Notes under the pieces: generated by a model
Seen by the model: the letters and a program-made list of their open reading frames with translations, nothing else
What the model was told of the DNA's origin: nothing
Databases searched by the model: none
Part shown: positions 23,150-34,600 of the stretch, one piece after another
Layout: each line of letters begins with the position of its first letter
Numbering within the stretch: position 1 is the stretch's first letter
Program-made: the position numbers and the translations under genes
NCBI GenBank assembly: GCA_033060915.1
Contig: CM065396.1
Location: forward strand, 4,182,001-4,246,000
DNA from: Euryodendron excelsum
Taxonomy: Eukaryota; Streptophyta; Magnoliopsida; Ericales; Pentaphylacaceae
Reading direction: 5' to 3'
Length of the DNA: 64,000 bases

Positions 23150-23880
23150 GAAGGATTTTAGAAAAGATTTGACTCAAACGTTGGACTTGGAAAGATTAGG
23201 AAAGACTAGATTTAGGAAAAGTTCGAATTAGGGAAGTTTCAAATTAGGAAAGTGTCATTTTAAGAAAGTTTTCAAAATAGAAAAGTTTTCGGATTAGGAA
23301 AGTTTCAACTTAAGAAAGATTTCAATTTAGGAAAGTTTCAAATTAGGAAAGTTATGAATTATGAAAGTTTTAAAGTTGGAAAGTTTTGAATTTAGAAAAG
23401 TTTTAACTTAGGAAAGTTTCAAATTTAGAAAGTTTTGAAAAATGAAAGGTTTCACTTTAGAAAATTTTCGATTTAGGAAAGCTTTAACTTAAGAAAGTTT
23501 CAAATTTAGAAAGTTTTGAATTTGGAATGTTTTAAAATAGGAAAGTTTTGAAAATAAGAAAGTTTTGAGTTTAGAAAGTTTTAGATTTAGAAGGATTTGA
23601 AGTTTAGGAAAGTTTAGAATTTAGAAAGTTTTAGAGTTTGAGTTTTAGAAATCTTGAGATTAGGAAAGGTTTGAGTTTAGAAAAGATTCGAAAACTTAGA
23701 TTTGGAAAGTTAAGATTTGAAAAAGGGGTAGAATTAGGAAATGGTTGAATTAGGAAAAATTTGAAAGTTGAATTTTAAGATTTGGGAAAGATTTTTGTAT
23801 TCAAGTTTTGGAAAGATAAGATTTAGGAAAGTGGAAGGTTAGGAAGGATTTGAAGTAGGAAGGATTTAGACTAGGAAAGG
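23150..23880. repeat. TTAGGAAAGTTT-type short tandem array
   Basis: Dozens of imperfect 15-20 bp units (TTTAGGAAAGTTTCAAA and variants) fill this part of the Tat-like solo LTR. They are purine-rich on the plus strand, with no coding capacity. Similar GAAAA-rich runs occur in the older Tat LTR. Confidence 0.8.
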
Positions 23881-26319
23881 TTAAGATTCCTATTTCCTAA
23901 AACAAGGGATTAGATTTTATTTCTAAAAGAGAAGGCTTGATTTTGTTTCCAAAAACGGAGGAAGGGATCTAGTTTCCTAAATGGGAGATTGGATTTGGTT
24001 TTCCAAAGGGAAGATTTGATTTGACAAGAATTTGGAAGGGGAAGTTTTAGAAACCTTAGATTTGGAAAACTATAGTTTTGACATAGAAAATAGGTTTTGA
24101 AAATATGTATAGTTTTGATGTAGAAAATAAGAAGTTTTGGAAACCTAGGTTTTTAGGCAAGTTTGAAAACCATGTTTTTGGAAAGAAAATTAGGGTTTCC
24201 TAATTGTGACTGTAGGGCTTGACTTGGGCTCTAAGAAAAGGAATTTTTGGAAAGTGTGTTTTTTGGAATGGAAGGAAATCCTAGAAAGGAGTTTCTAGAA
24301 GATGAGTTTTAAAAAGAGAGCTTTTGGAAAGAGATTTTCGAAGAAGCTTTTAGGAAAGAATTTTTAGGAAAGTGAATTTTGAGGAGAGTATTTTGGGAAG
24401 GAGTTTGAAAAGAGAAGTTTTGGAAAGGAGTTTAAAAAGAGATTTTTGAAAAGAGCTTTTAAAAACAATTTTGGGAGGAAGAGTTTTTTGAAAGCATATT
24501 GAAAGAGAAATTTTTGAAAATAGAGTTTTTTTGGAAAGTATGAAAACGTCTCACTTTTCTAAAGCAATTCTATCCAAAAGAAGGCTAGAACCACTTTAAG
24601 AAAGTGGTTTTGAAAACGACAAAGAGTTGAAAATATGGACCATATCGGTCACTTTAAATATAGCACTTTCATAAAGCAACCCTAGCCAGGGAAAGGCTAG
24701 AATCACCTTAGGATTGTGATTTTGAAAACAAGTTTTGAAAAGAAAGATTTTGATGCAATTTTGAAAACAAGTTTGAAAACGATGTTGAAAACGACTTTGA
24801 AAACGACTTTTGGAAGAATGCAAGAATCATGATATGCATAATGCAAATTTGGGGTCATGAACATACAAGGTTAAGGCTTCACCACATAATCAAAGGGGCT
24901 GAACCCACGTGGTCTCCGGTTAGACTAAAAGAAAGCCCCCGACACGATGACCCTCCAATAGTCTAATCCTACACATGGACCGGGAGTCCCCTTGTTTCAA
25001 GCATGCAAAGAAAGGGGGGAAACAGATGGGGGATTAAAATAGAGAAATCCCAAGTGGGTTAGGAGAGAGAAAAGAGAGGGGGGAACTGCAAAAATTTAAA
25101 TAAGAAGCCTACCTTGTGTCTTCTTTATTTTGCTTAGCTTTGCGCACTTTGCTTTGCTTGTCTTGCTTCAATCTTCACTTCAATCTTCAAACCTTCGTAT
25201 TGCAGCTCTTCAAGTCTTCAAAGGAGGGTTGGAGGCTAGTGTATAAGTGTATGAGAGTGTATAGGAGTGTATAGGAGACTAAGGTTTAGCTAGGGTTTTG
25301 AGAGTGTACGAGCTTTGTATATCAAGAATTAGGGTTTTTAGATTGAGTTTGCAAACCTCTTTCAAGCTGGAAGAGACTCTGTATTTATAAAGATGGGATA
25401 GACCTGGCACTTGTTGCAGTGGCGCCAGGCCAAATTTCCTCTTGGTGCCACTGTTAGTGGCGCCAGCCAGTTAGGAAAGTTTTAAGGTCGGCAAGTAACG
25501 TATCTTTGGAAGATTTTGGCGTCGGTACTAGTGACTACCAATGCAATTTTTAGCCTGGCTTCACTAGGAGTGACTCCGAAAAGTCCGGGGATGAATTGAA
25601 CAGGCCGGGAATGAGCCGGAGAGCCGGAAAAGGGTAGGAACACTTAGAATAGCATCCCAGAGCTATTTGACTTGAAAAATGAGGATAGGATGTGTCAGAA
25701 GGATTGACCAGGTCGTTAAGGGCAAAACGGTCAATCAAGCCGGAAAGCTACCGGGACGGACCCGAAATGTCCCAGAAAAAAGACTCGAGATTTGGAAACA
25801 TTATTCAGAATGTTTTCAAAGGCTTTCCGGTTTGATACCCAGAGCTAGTGTGATTGGAAAAGGCAATCGGCCCACCAGGGGCAAAACGGTTATTTTGCAC
25901 CGGGTTTGCCGGAATGACTCGGAATGATCCGGAAAGGTAAATAAAGGTTGAGAATACTATAGGAAGCATTCTCGGGAGGTTACCGATTTGATAACCAGGG
26001 CCAGTATGGTTCCCGGGGCATTCGAATGCCTAGGGGCAAAATGGTCATCTTGACCGAAAAGTCTCGGAATTGGCCCGAAACTAACTAGAAGGCACCTAAT
26101 CATGCCGGATTGCCTTTAAGACAATCTTGTAAGGTTGGACTTACCATTCTGAGGATTCAAATGTGTTCTCGAGAAACGTGTCGAATAATGGCCCTAGGGG
26201 CAGTTTGGTCATTTTTCACCGAAGTGGGCTAGCAGGCACTGGTGTTGACTTGGGTTTTGAGTGTTTCTGGCACTCTGACAGCGGTCGCGTGATACAAGGG
26301 TTTGTTGGCAATTTCCTAT

Positions 26320-26392
26320 ATCGACCTGTTTGCGAGTATTTTCGCTACTCTAACGGTCGTGATGTTTGCGAGTATTTTCGCTACTCTGATGG
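26320..26392. repeat. Short direct repeat in Tat-like solo LTR
   Basis: TTTGCGAGTATTTTCGCTAC occurs twice (about 26329 and 26366). Each copy is followed by TCTAACGGTC or TCTGATGGTT. GCGAGTATTTTCGC is itself a short palindrome. A related GTGAGTATTTCTGCCACTCC lies at about 46557 in the other Tat LTR. Confidence 0.7.
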
Positions 26393-26649
26393 TTCGCGAT
26401 CATTCCCGAGACTGCCTAATCTCGAGAAGCTACTAAAGGGACTTAGCGTCTGAGAATCAACTTTCTCGAAAGGCGTGCCTAAATGGACATTTCTACATTG
26501 GCGAGCTAGCAGGCGCCAAAGGTGGACCATTCTACCATCTAGGAGACTTGGGGTCTCGTCCCGGCCGATAGGTTTAAAGGGACTTACCGTTTTGAAGAGA
26601 TTTTCTACTAAAAATGTGTCGGACCGTCTCGAGGAATCAACTGTCTCGA

Positions 26650-26910
26650 AAGAGGGATTAGAATTGGAATTGGACTTGGAAAGGGGACTTACCGTCTTCA
26701 GGAAGACACGCCTGTTGGAATTGAAAAAGGGACTTACCGTCTTCGAAAAGACGTGCCTGATTTGGAATTGGAAAGGGAATTTATCATCTTCGGAAAGACG
26801 CGCCTGAGTTGGAATTGGAAAGGGGACTTACCATCTTCAGAAAGACACGCCTAATTTAGAATTTAAAAAGGGACTTACCGTCTTTGGAAAGACGTGCCTA
26901 ATTTGAAATG
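26650..26910. repeat. About five tandem ~50-bp units with CGTCTTC-AAGACG hairpin
   Basis: Each unit runs GGGACTTACCGTCTTCGGAA then AGACGCGCCTGAxTTGGAAT, with variants. CGTCTTC and GAAAGACG can pair as a short stem in each unit. The same phrase appears singly in the older Tat LTR around 46110-46300 (CTTATCGTCTTGAGG ... AAAGACG), so the array expanded within this LTR family. Confidence 0.75.
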
Positions 26911-27959
26911 AGACCAAACAATGCCCCCAAGGGCATTTTGGTCTTTTTGCCTCTATTTGGGCCCGGCAGGGCCCATGAAGCAATGAATTGGCGGGTTAGA
27001 CTTAGAAAGTTTATTTTGATTGGAATACATCCATATTGACTTGAGTACAAGTCTAAACAGAGTGGAGACCGCTAAGCAGTCAAAAATCGAGTGCTTACAG
27101 TTTTCACCCTCTTCCACTCTATTTTGAGAGATGGCTATTAGATAGACATTTATAGAGATGTTTGTCTACTTTCCAACCGCACAAAGAACATCCCATTTGG
27201 ACATTTGAGTCAAAAGGTATGATCCAAACACCAGAGGTGTGTCCAACACATGGAGGGAAAGTCAGATTCGGTCAAAATTTTGAGCTGGCTGGTGGACCTT
27301 TTTATTACATATTTTGGCTCGTTTTTTCTTCTTTATCCCATAATGAAAAATTATTGTCCTCTACTTCTTTCTAACCATGGGCATGTTCTCTTTTTTCCAT
27401 AATAAAGAATTATTGTCCTCTACTTGTTTTCAACCATGTGCATACTTTCTTTTTCCAAACAAACTGTCTACAAATGAGTTGAAATGGGCCTTCAAATTTT
27501 GGGCTGAAGTTTGCACAAAACAGAGAGTAAGGTTGGGCTAAATTTTGCACAAAACATGGAGTAAGTTTGGGCTATAGTTTGCACAAAACATGGAGCAAGT
27601 TTGGGCTTGAAGTGGATCATCTTTTAGTCTCTTCTTGGATTGAAATGAGGTAGATTTGGGACACTTCTTTGAACCAAAATTTTCTTCAATCTTTGACTCA
27701 ATTTCACATCAATTCTTTGCTACAAATCTCAGTCTCGAAGATCTCCAAAATACTTTATTTAAGCTTTAGAAATCTTTCAAAACATTAAACCAAACTTTAT
27801 TACTAAAGGCACACCAAACTATTATATAAAATAAAATAAACGAATAAATACATATGAAAAACTAGGAATTTAATAAAAATTTTGATGCACAATCAAGCCC
27901 CATAACCTATGCCTCACTAACCCCAACCTACACAGTATCAATGCCCTCGTCGACAAACT

Positions 27960-28116
27960 ATGGATGACAATGTTAACCAACTAACCAATGATATATGAAG
28001 GCTTACCAATAGGTTGGATAAGCAAGAAGAAGTGTTAGACCAAAACTTTAGGTTGATGGAGGATATACAAAAGCACTTAGCTATTATAACACAAGCTCTA
28101 AATCAACCAATACTTG
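27960..28116 (+). pseudogene. Athila-NA ORF, middle piece
   Basis: Fifty-two codons open except for one TGA (28002-28004) run from ATG at 27960 to the solo-LTR insertion site. The piece is Gln/Asn/Asp-rich and predicted helical (MDDNVNQLTNDI, LDKQEEVLDQN, LMEDIQKHLAIIT). After removal of the solo LTR and one ACTTG copy, it continues in frame into 31601-32121. No known family is recognised. Confidence 0.5.
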
Positions 28117-31100
28117 TGTAATACCCCGAACCTTTATTATTTGAATTAATGTGAATTTTCATAAATTCTAGATCATTCTAATGTACCTTTAAGTCAAGAT
28201 GGCCAATCAGAATTCAAGTTATAATTTAAGCTTCTAGTGTGAGACACATGGAATTATTTTTCATGTGTATCATCTTATATACACACACATGATATAAACA
28301 AACACACACGCTTTGCCAAGAAGAAGAAGAAGAAGAGAAGAAGTGGAAGAGAAGAGAGGGAGAAGAGGAGGAAGAAGTTAGAGGAGCTCCATCCAAGCTA
28401 GAATCACCATTGATGAAGCTTGAGGAAGTTTGAAAGAAGGTAAGATTTCACCTGCTCTTCTATAAGCATGTATATATATGTGTGTGTGTTGTAGTGGTGT
28501 TTGGAGACTCTTTTGAGTCCCATTTGATTAGAAATTGAGGGCTTGTAAGCATATATTGATGGATTGAGAGTTGAGGTTAAAAATCTCCAAATTTGTATAT
28601 GTTGGGTTTGAGATTTCAAACCCTAGATCCCTTTAATTGGTTTGTTTATCTTACCCCATTTTCAGTTATTGTTATCTTCATGGGTCAATCTTTAAACCCT
28701 AGAAGCATTGGAAAAATTTGGAAGAGTTTGAGAAAGATTTGGTTAAGTTTGGAGTTGAAAAATCTGTTGCTGTGAGTGCCCAGATTTGTCTAGCATTCAA
28801 ACGCTTCAATTTGGCATTCAAACGGCCCAAGGCTTGCATTTCCATTTTTTTCGCCATTTTGCCTTGACGTTCGAGCAGCCCGAGGCATGTATTTTCATTT
28901 TTGGCCATTTTTGGCTTACTATTCGTACTCCAAGTTGGGTGTTTGAATAGCCCAAGATACTTTTGGCCTGGCATTCGAACTCATTCGAACGGTGTAGCCA
29001 ACTTCGACACTGTTTAGTAAAATGAGCATAACTTACACTAAAAAAACTCAGATGGATGCACCATTTGAAGCTTTAGAAAGTAAACTCTTAGAAATTTGTA
29101 CCCATATAAAGTTTGTACTCTAATTCCTTATAAATTAAGAGATATTGAATTTTGAAGTTGACCGAAAATTCAGTCAGTAACATTGTTCTTCCATAATTTT
29201 AGTCCATCTTCCACGGGACATAACTTCTTCATTTGAAATGTATTTGCGACGCATGACCTATCAAATTAAAGGTCTTTAAACCTATTTGCAAATGAAATTG
29301 ACCTAGAATGTAGGCTCATTATCCTAATGTGTTTGGGATGCAATGAAAGAGTCGGTGTTTAGAGACTCGTGTTTCAAAACTCAACTTTTATGTTCTTATT
29401 TTGCATTGAGGTCTTACGTTTGATGCCTCTATGTACTCTATGTGTAGAACTTCACTGTTTAGCATCAATCCTCAAGGATAGAGGTGAGTAATGATATGCC
29501 ATAAGTAAAACCTATTACTTTGCAAATGCTTTCAAGTTCAATTACGTTTCATGCATTGCTTTCCATTTATTTCAATGCGTCAATGATTACGTTCAAGTAT
29601 AACTATCATGCTTTGAATTACATACAAACTTTACTTATGATATGAATCAAAAACCATGGACTAGAACATTTACATAAAGTAGATGTAAGATTCCTAATGT
29701 ACGACTCTAACTCAAGGTCTTTCGTGGCAAGACCCTAAGCTAGCAAAGATGGTCCTACGGCAAGGGATACGAAATAATCTATTGCCATGTTGGGAGACAT
29801 CCCTTTTCTTAAAGAGTAACCTTTATGATTACTATAACTAAGCCTAACTCTTATGATAAGCCTATGTGTGACCTTCATGGTTACTATAACTGAGCCTAGC
29901 TCTTATAATTTGCACAAGGAGCCTATGTGTGACCTTTATGATTATTAATGACTGAGTGTAGCTCTTAATGACTAAGCCTAGTTCTCATGATCGAGTCTTG
30001 CTCTCATAATTAGCAAGAAGCACTCTATGTTACTAATGAACTAAGCCCTGTTCTCATGATTGCTTAAAGCACTCTATGTGCTAATGAACTAAGCGTAGCT
30101 CTTAATGACTGAGCCTAGCTCTTATTGACTGAGCCTAGCTCTCATGACTAGCCTAAAAAGTCTTATGTGTGACTCTTGTGGTTACTATGATGCCCAATAC
30201 CAAAAAGACTTCTTAAGTGGGGTGAAGTGAGGAATATGTTGGCCTAAAGAGCCTATGCATGACCTTCATGGTTACTATGTTGGCCTAAAGAGCCTTGTGC
30301 GTGACCCTTGTGGTTACTATGATGCCCAATACCAGAAAAACCTCTTAAGTGGGGTGAAGTAAGGGATATGTTGGCCTAAAGAGTCCTATGTGTGACCTTT
30401 ATGGTTACTGATGCGGAGCCTAACTCTGATATTGGCCTAAAGAGCCTTATGGTGACCTTTTATGGTTACTGATGTGGATCCTAGCTCTGATGTTGGCCTA
30501 AAGAGCCCTATGATGACCTTTATGGTTACTGATGTGGTGACTTTTATGGTTATTAATGCAGAGCCTAACTCTGATGTAAAGACATGACACTCTTATGTTC
30601 TAGAACGAGAAATATGATTTATTCAAATACCTCACGAAAAATTGCATATGTTTTCACAAGTATTAATGTTACAATATATCTCTCCTTTCTACGATATTAT
30701 GATATGCCTTACAGTACCATGCCATAGAAGCTTATGACAAGCCACATTATGCCATACACGATTATGTTACGTTTAGCATCTCACTCCTATGATACTATTT
30801 TCAAAATGATATAATATTTCGATATGACACTTATGCTACCTACGTTTCCAAATCTACGCTTTATATATACCAAGAATAATAATATTTGATGTGTCTAATA
30901 TTATACGACGAGCTAAGATGTACGCTTATAAGATATGATATGTTATGTTAATGACAATGTAAGTCATACTCTACTAGTTCATACTACAACATGCCTGTCT
31001 CTCTTTTTCAACATTATGTTTTAGAAACGATGAAATGTTTTAATACGAAAGCCTATGCCACATGTAATTTCAAGTTTACGCTTATACTTTTCTAAATTCA

Positions 31101-31595
31101 TGCCATATATGCATAAATGTACCTCTATTGTCATGTACATTAAATAGAAATACTAGTCTATGGTATTTTATGCTCATGCATCATTGTTATTTACTAAGCA
31201 TTAGCTTATGTTTTCTAAAAATATTTTTAAGTAACCAAACTGGAAGGTCTTAGAGGGAAGCCCATTATGTGGATATTTGGACTGCGGCCCATGAGTCTTA
31301 TGATATGTAACGTGTATATGGGCTAGACCCTAATGTTTGTAATATTATAATGTTATAACTGTGGTGGTCTTCTATAGGCCCATTTTATGATGTTATGTTT
31401 TGGGGATTAGGCACAGTTCTGCCATGTATGACACATATTATTCTAAGTTTATAAGTTTCAAATTCTGTAACTATGCATCCTTAAAATGATTATGCACAGG
31501 TGTTCAACCGATTTATGTAATGTGGCCTTGGGTAGCCTTGCTACTGGCCAGTCATGTATCTTAAATCCGCATAAGCCGAGTTACGGGGTGTGACA
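28117..31595 (+). mobile_element. Long-LTR gypsy solo LTR, 3.5 kb (Tekay/Del-like)
   Basis: The ends are TGTAATACCCCGAACC and GTTACGGGGTGTGACA, with perfect 5-bp duplication ACTTG (28112-28116, 31596-31600). There is no coding region. A GAAGAAGAAG-rich stretch after a TATA-like CTTATATACAC (28273) suggests transcription to the right. A ~430-bp block (about 29016-29460) is shared with the LTR at 58837-60977. TGTAAYACCCCG ends and lengths above 3 kb fit Tekay/Del-type chromoviruses, but the lineage is inferred from LTR features only. Confidence 0.85.
29800..30580. repeat. Tandem GGCCTAAAGAGCCTATG-type array in solo LTR
   Basis: There are many imperfect repeats of two interleaved phrases: GGCCTAAAGAGCCTATGTGT with GACCTTTATGGTTACT, and ACTGAGCCTAGCTCTTA. 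A longer unit of about 120-130 bp, containing CCCAATACCA and TTAAGTGGGGTGAAGT, occurs twice (about 30190 and 30320). No reading frame is maintained. Confidence 0.8.
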
Positions 31596-31600
31596 ACTTG

Positions 31601-32121
31601 AGGATAATGAGTTTTCGGCCCAACCACAACCTAACTTTGAATATCATGAACAAGAGGCCGAAACTAACTTAAATCCTTCTCACCCCAATGACCAAGACCT
31701 ATCCATCACCACCTCTAGGAGTGATATAATCATAGAAGGAACCATCCTTCCCAAGGTGTCTGAACTAAGGGAGGAAATTCGTAGGGTGGATGATGATAAT
31801 GATAAAGAAGAGGTACTTATCTTTCCCAATATGTCTGAACTAAGGGAAGTAGTACCTAAAGAAGAAGTGAATGAGGAACGAGTAGTGGAGAGTGAGAGAG
31901 AGGAAGAGAAAGTTGACATGTTTAAAGATAGTGATCAAGTATTACTATCTTATACTCCTTTCTATTATAAATTAAGCCTTACCATCCCTGTCATGCCTGA
32001 TACTTCTTTCATTCTTTATTCTTTCAAACCTTGCATGATTGTTTTATATGATTTTGAATTCAATAGTATTCTTACTTGTGCATATATATATAATGTTGAA
32101 GTCATTACTAATGGTGAATAG
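31601..32121 (+). pseudogene. Athila-NA ORF, last piece (acidic, function unknown)
   Basis: This piece is open without stop for 173 codons to TAG at 32119-32121. It begins in frame with the middle piece once the solo LTR is removed. It has an Asn/Pro/Gln-rich part, then twice SELRE-type repeats (VSELREEI and MSELREVV), a Glu/Lys/Val-rich acidic run (residues about 85-110), and a hydrophobic Tyr/Phe/Leu-rich C-terminus. No enzyme motif or zinc knuckle is seen and no family is recognised. It may be a relic of gag or a captured gene. Confidence 0.45.
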
Positions 32122-33160
32122 TCAGCAACTCCATGTAAGCAAGCATCTACGTCGTGGTGTGGGTGATCTCTACCCAACTATATATTTTGTATATTAGTGT
32201 ATAGTTTTTGTTTAATATTAGCTTTTTTGTTTTGGTTGTTTTAATCGATTTTTGTAGGTTTCTCGATTTTCAAGAATTTTTCTTCTTTTGGGACACCTTC
32301 TACACCTTACTTTCTTGTACTTTATTGTTATATTAGTCACATTAATGATAATGTTTCATTTAAGTTGGGGGGTGTAAGGTCATCACCTTAGGTTAATTTT
32401 TTGTTTTGAAAATTTTTTGAAAAAAAATCATAAAATTTGGAAATTTTAAAAAAATGTATAAATAAATTAATTTCATTCCTTGAATTTCTTTGGAAGGATG
32501 TTCCAATTATTCATTGCATAGAAGAAAGAGATTTTTAGCATGTCATTTGAATGCTTTGATTTGGTAAGAAGTAGTTTCTTATTCTATTATGTTGCTAAGA
32601 TGTTCCATGATTGTTTAAAATTCATCTTTGCACATTCACAATAGCAATGTATATATGAAGTTTAGTTGAAGAGTTTATATGATTTGAACTCTTGACGAAT
32701 TTAATGGAGACTTTTGACCCTCGTGAGATTTAGAGCCATTCCTTTTTTTTTTTAGGTTAAATGCATTTATTCTTTTGAAGATTGTCATTCACCATTGTAT
32801 TGATAAATAGTCTCATTATTTTTGTTTTGGTTATTTCTAAGATTATGAAGTAATTGTTATATTTTGATTCCCTTTAGTTCATGGAAGTAGAAGAATCACA
32901 TAAATCATAAAAGATGATACTAGGCCATCTTTCTAATTTTGGGCAACAGATTTTATTGTTGATATTATTCCCTTGGTACCATTCTTAAACCTATGTTTGA
33001 AATGATCTTTGTTAAATACACCATTGTTAAAGTATTTTTTATAGTATGAAAATACAAGTATCTTCACTTGTGAGAGTTAAATTGAAAGAAGGGAGATATG
33101 TTTGCAATGTGATGGAAAAAGAAGCGAAAAAAAAAAATAAACAAAGAGACAAAGGACGAG
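32122..33160 (+). other. Athila-NA non-coding interior, left of Copia-2
   Basis: AT-rich, no ORF. A purine tract AAGTTGGGGGGTG at about 32363 resembles the Athila polypurine tract but lies far from any LTR edge. This fits an internal duplicate tract, or the end of the ORF-bearing module. Confidence 0.5.
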
Positions 33161-33165
33161 AAAGG

Positions 33166-34545
33166 TGTTGACTCCACGTCTTGATTTTGATAATAACTAA
33201 ACCTTGTGTTAGTTTACTAATAAATTTAACTAGTGTGCAGATCAATGAGAAAATATATTTTGCACCTTAAGTTTAATGAATGTCAAAATGGATGCACAAC
33301 AACTCACGGATTGAGCAATGCACCAAAATAGAGCAATGACACATATTCAAATATCAAACCAATCATATGAACTCGAAGAGATTGAAGGTACTCAAAAGAA
33401 GATTTCAGTAAACTTGTAAAGACTCAATAAAGTTGATATAAATTCGAAGAGATTGAAGGTATTCAAAAGGAAAATTCATCATGTTTGCAAAGACTCTATA
33501 AAGAATTCAAGAAAAGTTTTTGAAGAAACCCAAATGAATTCAATCTAAATTGAATTGAAGACTTTCCTGAATAGCCACATTGGATTGAAGGATTTAAAAA
33601 ATCACTACACCCCAAAGAGAAGATTCCTTGAAGATCTTAAAGTGTTTTTTAAGTCAAGTTTGATCAGGGAAAGCATGAAATAAATTTTCTAGATGATGTG
33701 TTGACACATGAATTTGATGTGTCAACACATGATGACAGAGGCCAATGCTTGAAGAATGGATGATCAAGTGTCAACACATGAAGACAGAGAACAAATAATG
33801 GAGGATGCAAGCTTAATATGTCGACACATGAAGTCAGGTGTCGACACCTGAAAACTAACGGCTATATTTTTAAACGTTGTCAAGGTCTGAACTCGTATTA
33901 AATGAGCCCTCAACTACCTCTAATAGGTGAAATCAATTCAGGGCTTTATATACAAGCCTCCAAATGCATTTATAGATAAGAGATAAAAGATTATTCCATC
34001 CTTTGATTATCAAGAGTTGACAATTTCTTACATTTACTAAAAATTCTCTTTGTTTTCAAGAGTTGACATTTTGTGAGCGATTCAATTCTCATATATTCTT
34101 CATAGAAAGTGTGTACTTCAATCGTATATCTTATATACACTTGTGAGTTAGAGTTTGAGTGTTCTCTAGTAGAAGAAAACACTTTTGAGTTTAAGAAAGC
34201 TTAGACAAAATTCTTGTAGCATTGAAGCTTGGGTGTAAGTTTCAAGGAGAATAAGCTAGGCACTTCAACTAGCCTCTACTTTGTAATTAGATATTACATA
34301 GTGAAAGAAGACTTCAAGGGGATCTTGGGGTGAGGACGTAGACCACAAGTTGTGGTTGAACCTCAGTAATTGTTGGTGTTTCTTTCTTATGCTTTGCTTT
34401 CATATCTTGCTTGATTTTGTTGCATAGCATATATCTTGAATCACTGTTTCATTGCCTTGATTATTTTTAAATAGTCTTAATTGCAATTATTTTTGAAAAA
34501 CCCAATCCCCCCCCCCCCTCTCTCGAGTTGCATTTTAGGCTAACA
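33166..34545 (+). repeat. Copia-2 5' LTR
   Basis: It contains five GTCGAC-type palindromes (TGTGTTGACACA to GGTGTCGACACC, about 33706-33852), then CTTTATATACAAGCC at about 33944 as the likely TATA box. A C-run lies near the 3' end (34507-34518). The paired LTR at 42018 is collinear, apart from a short deletion and many substitutions. Confidence 0.93.
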
Positions 34546-34547
34546 AT

Positions 34548-34559
34548 TGGTATCAGAGC
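34548..34559 (+). other. Copia-2 primer-binding site
   Basis: TGGTATCAGAGC is complementary to the 3' end of initiator tRNA-Met. It begins two bases after the LTR. Confidence 0.93.
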
Positions 34560-34600
34560 TAGTATTCTTGCATTTGGCTTAACATCTTAGGAATTTATCC

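Larger units (their letters stand above)
22184..27099 (-). mobile_element. Tat-like solo LTR, 4.9 kb
   Basis: The left edge TTTCGCGCCTAGATTTTTCG (canonical TG mutated to TT) and right edge GAGTGCTTACA are the two ends of the Tat-like LTR seen at 7067 and 46951. The 5-bp duplication is ATTTT/GTTTT (22179-22183, 27100-27104), and the empty site is visible in the sister LTR near 13408. No gag, pol or primer-binding site is inside, so this is a recombinant solo LTR. Its minus orientation is set by homology to the LTR that has an adjacent primer-binding site. Confidence 0.88.
12629..27895 (-). mobile_element. Athila-2, minus-strand Athila Ty3/gypsy element
   Basis: This element is inserted in Athila-NA with a 5-bp duplication AGCCT/AGCCC (12624-12628, 27896-27900). 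On the minus strand the order is 5' LTR (27895-21399, itself interrupted), primer-binding site, leader, gag, protease, reverse transcriptase, part of RNase H, an inverted copy of the leader and gag start, a decayed integrase C-terminus, a non-coding tail, a polypurine tract and the 3' LTR (14140-12629). Lineage is assigned from the reverse transcriptase sequence, the DLG-type protease, the primer-binding site and gag. It cannot be autonomous: coding is frameshifted and part of pol is missing. Confidence 0.92.
21399..27895 (-). repeat. Athila-2 5' LTR, interrupted by a solo LTR
   Basis: The two flanking parts (21399-22183 and 27105-27895) together make about 1.57 kb and align with the 3' LTR at 12629-14140. 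The interruption falls where the intact copy reads GATGAAGTTTTCACTC (about 13406). The right part also has an extra local triplication of GTTTGCACAAAACA near 27508-27595. Confidence 0.9.

Noticed and set aside
23150..26910. CRISPR-like array
   Set aside because: Repeats are imperfect and contiguous without unique spacers, and the setting is a plant LTR.
32363..32376. Additional LTR boundary at AAGTTGGGGGGTG
   Set aside because: The purine tract looks like an Athila polypurine tract, but no LTR start or paired sequence follows it.
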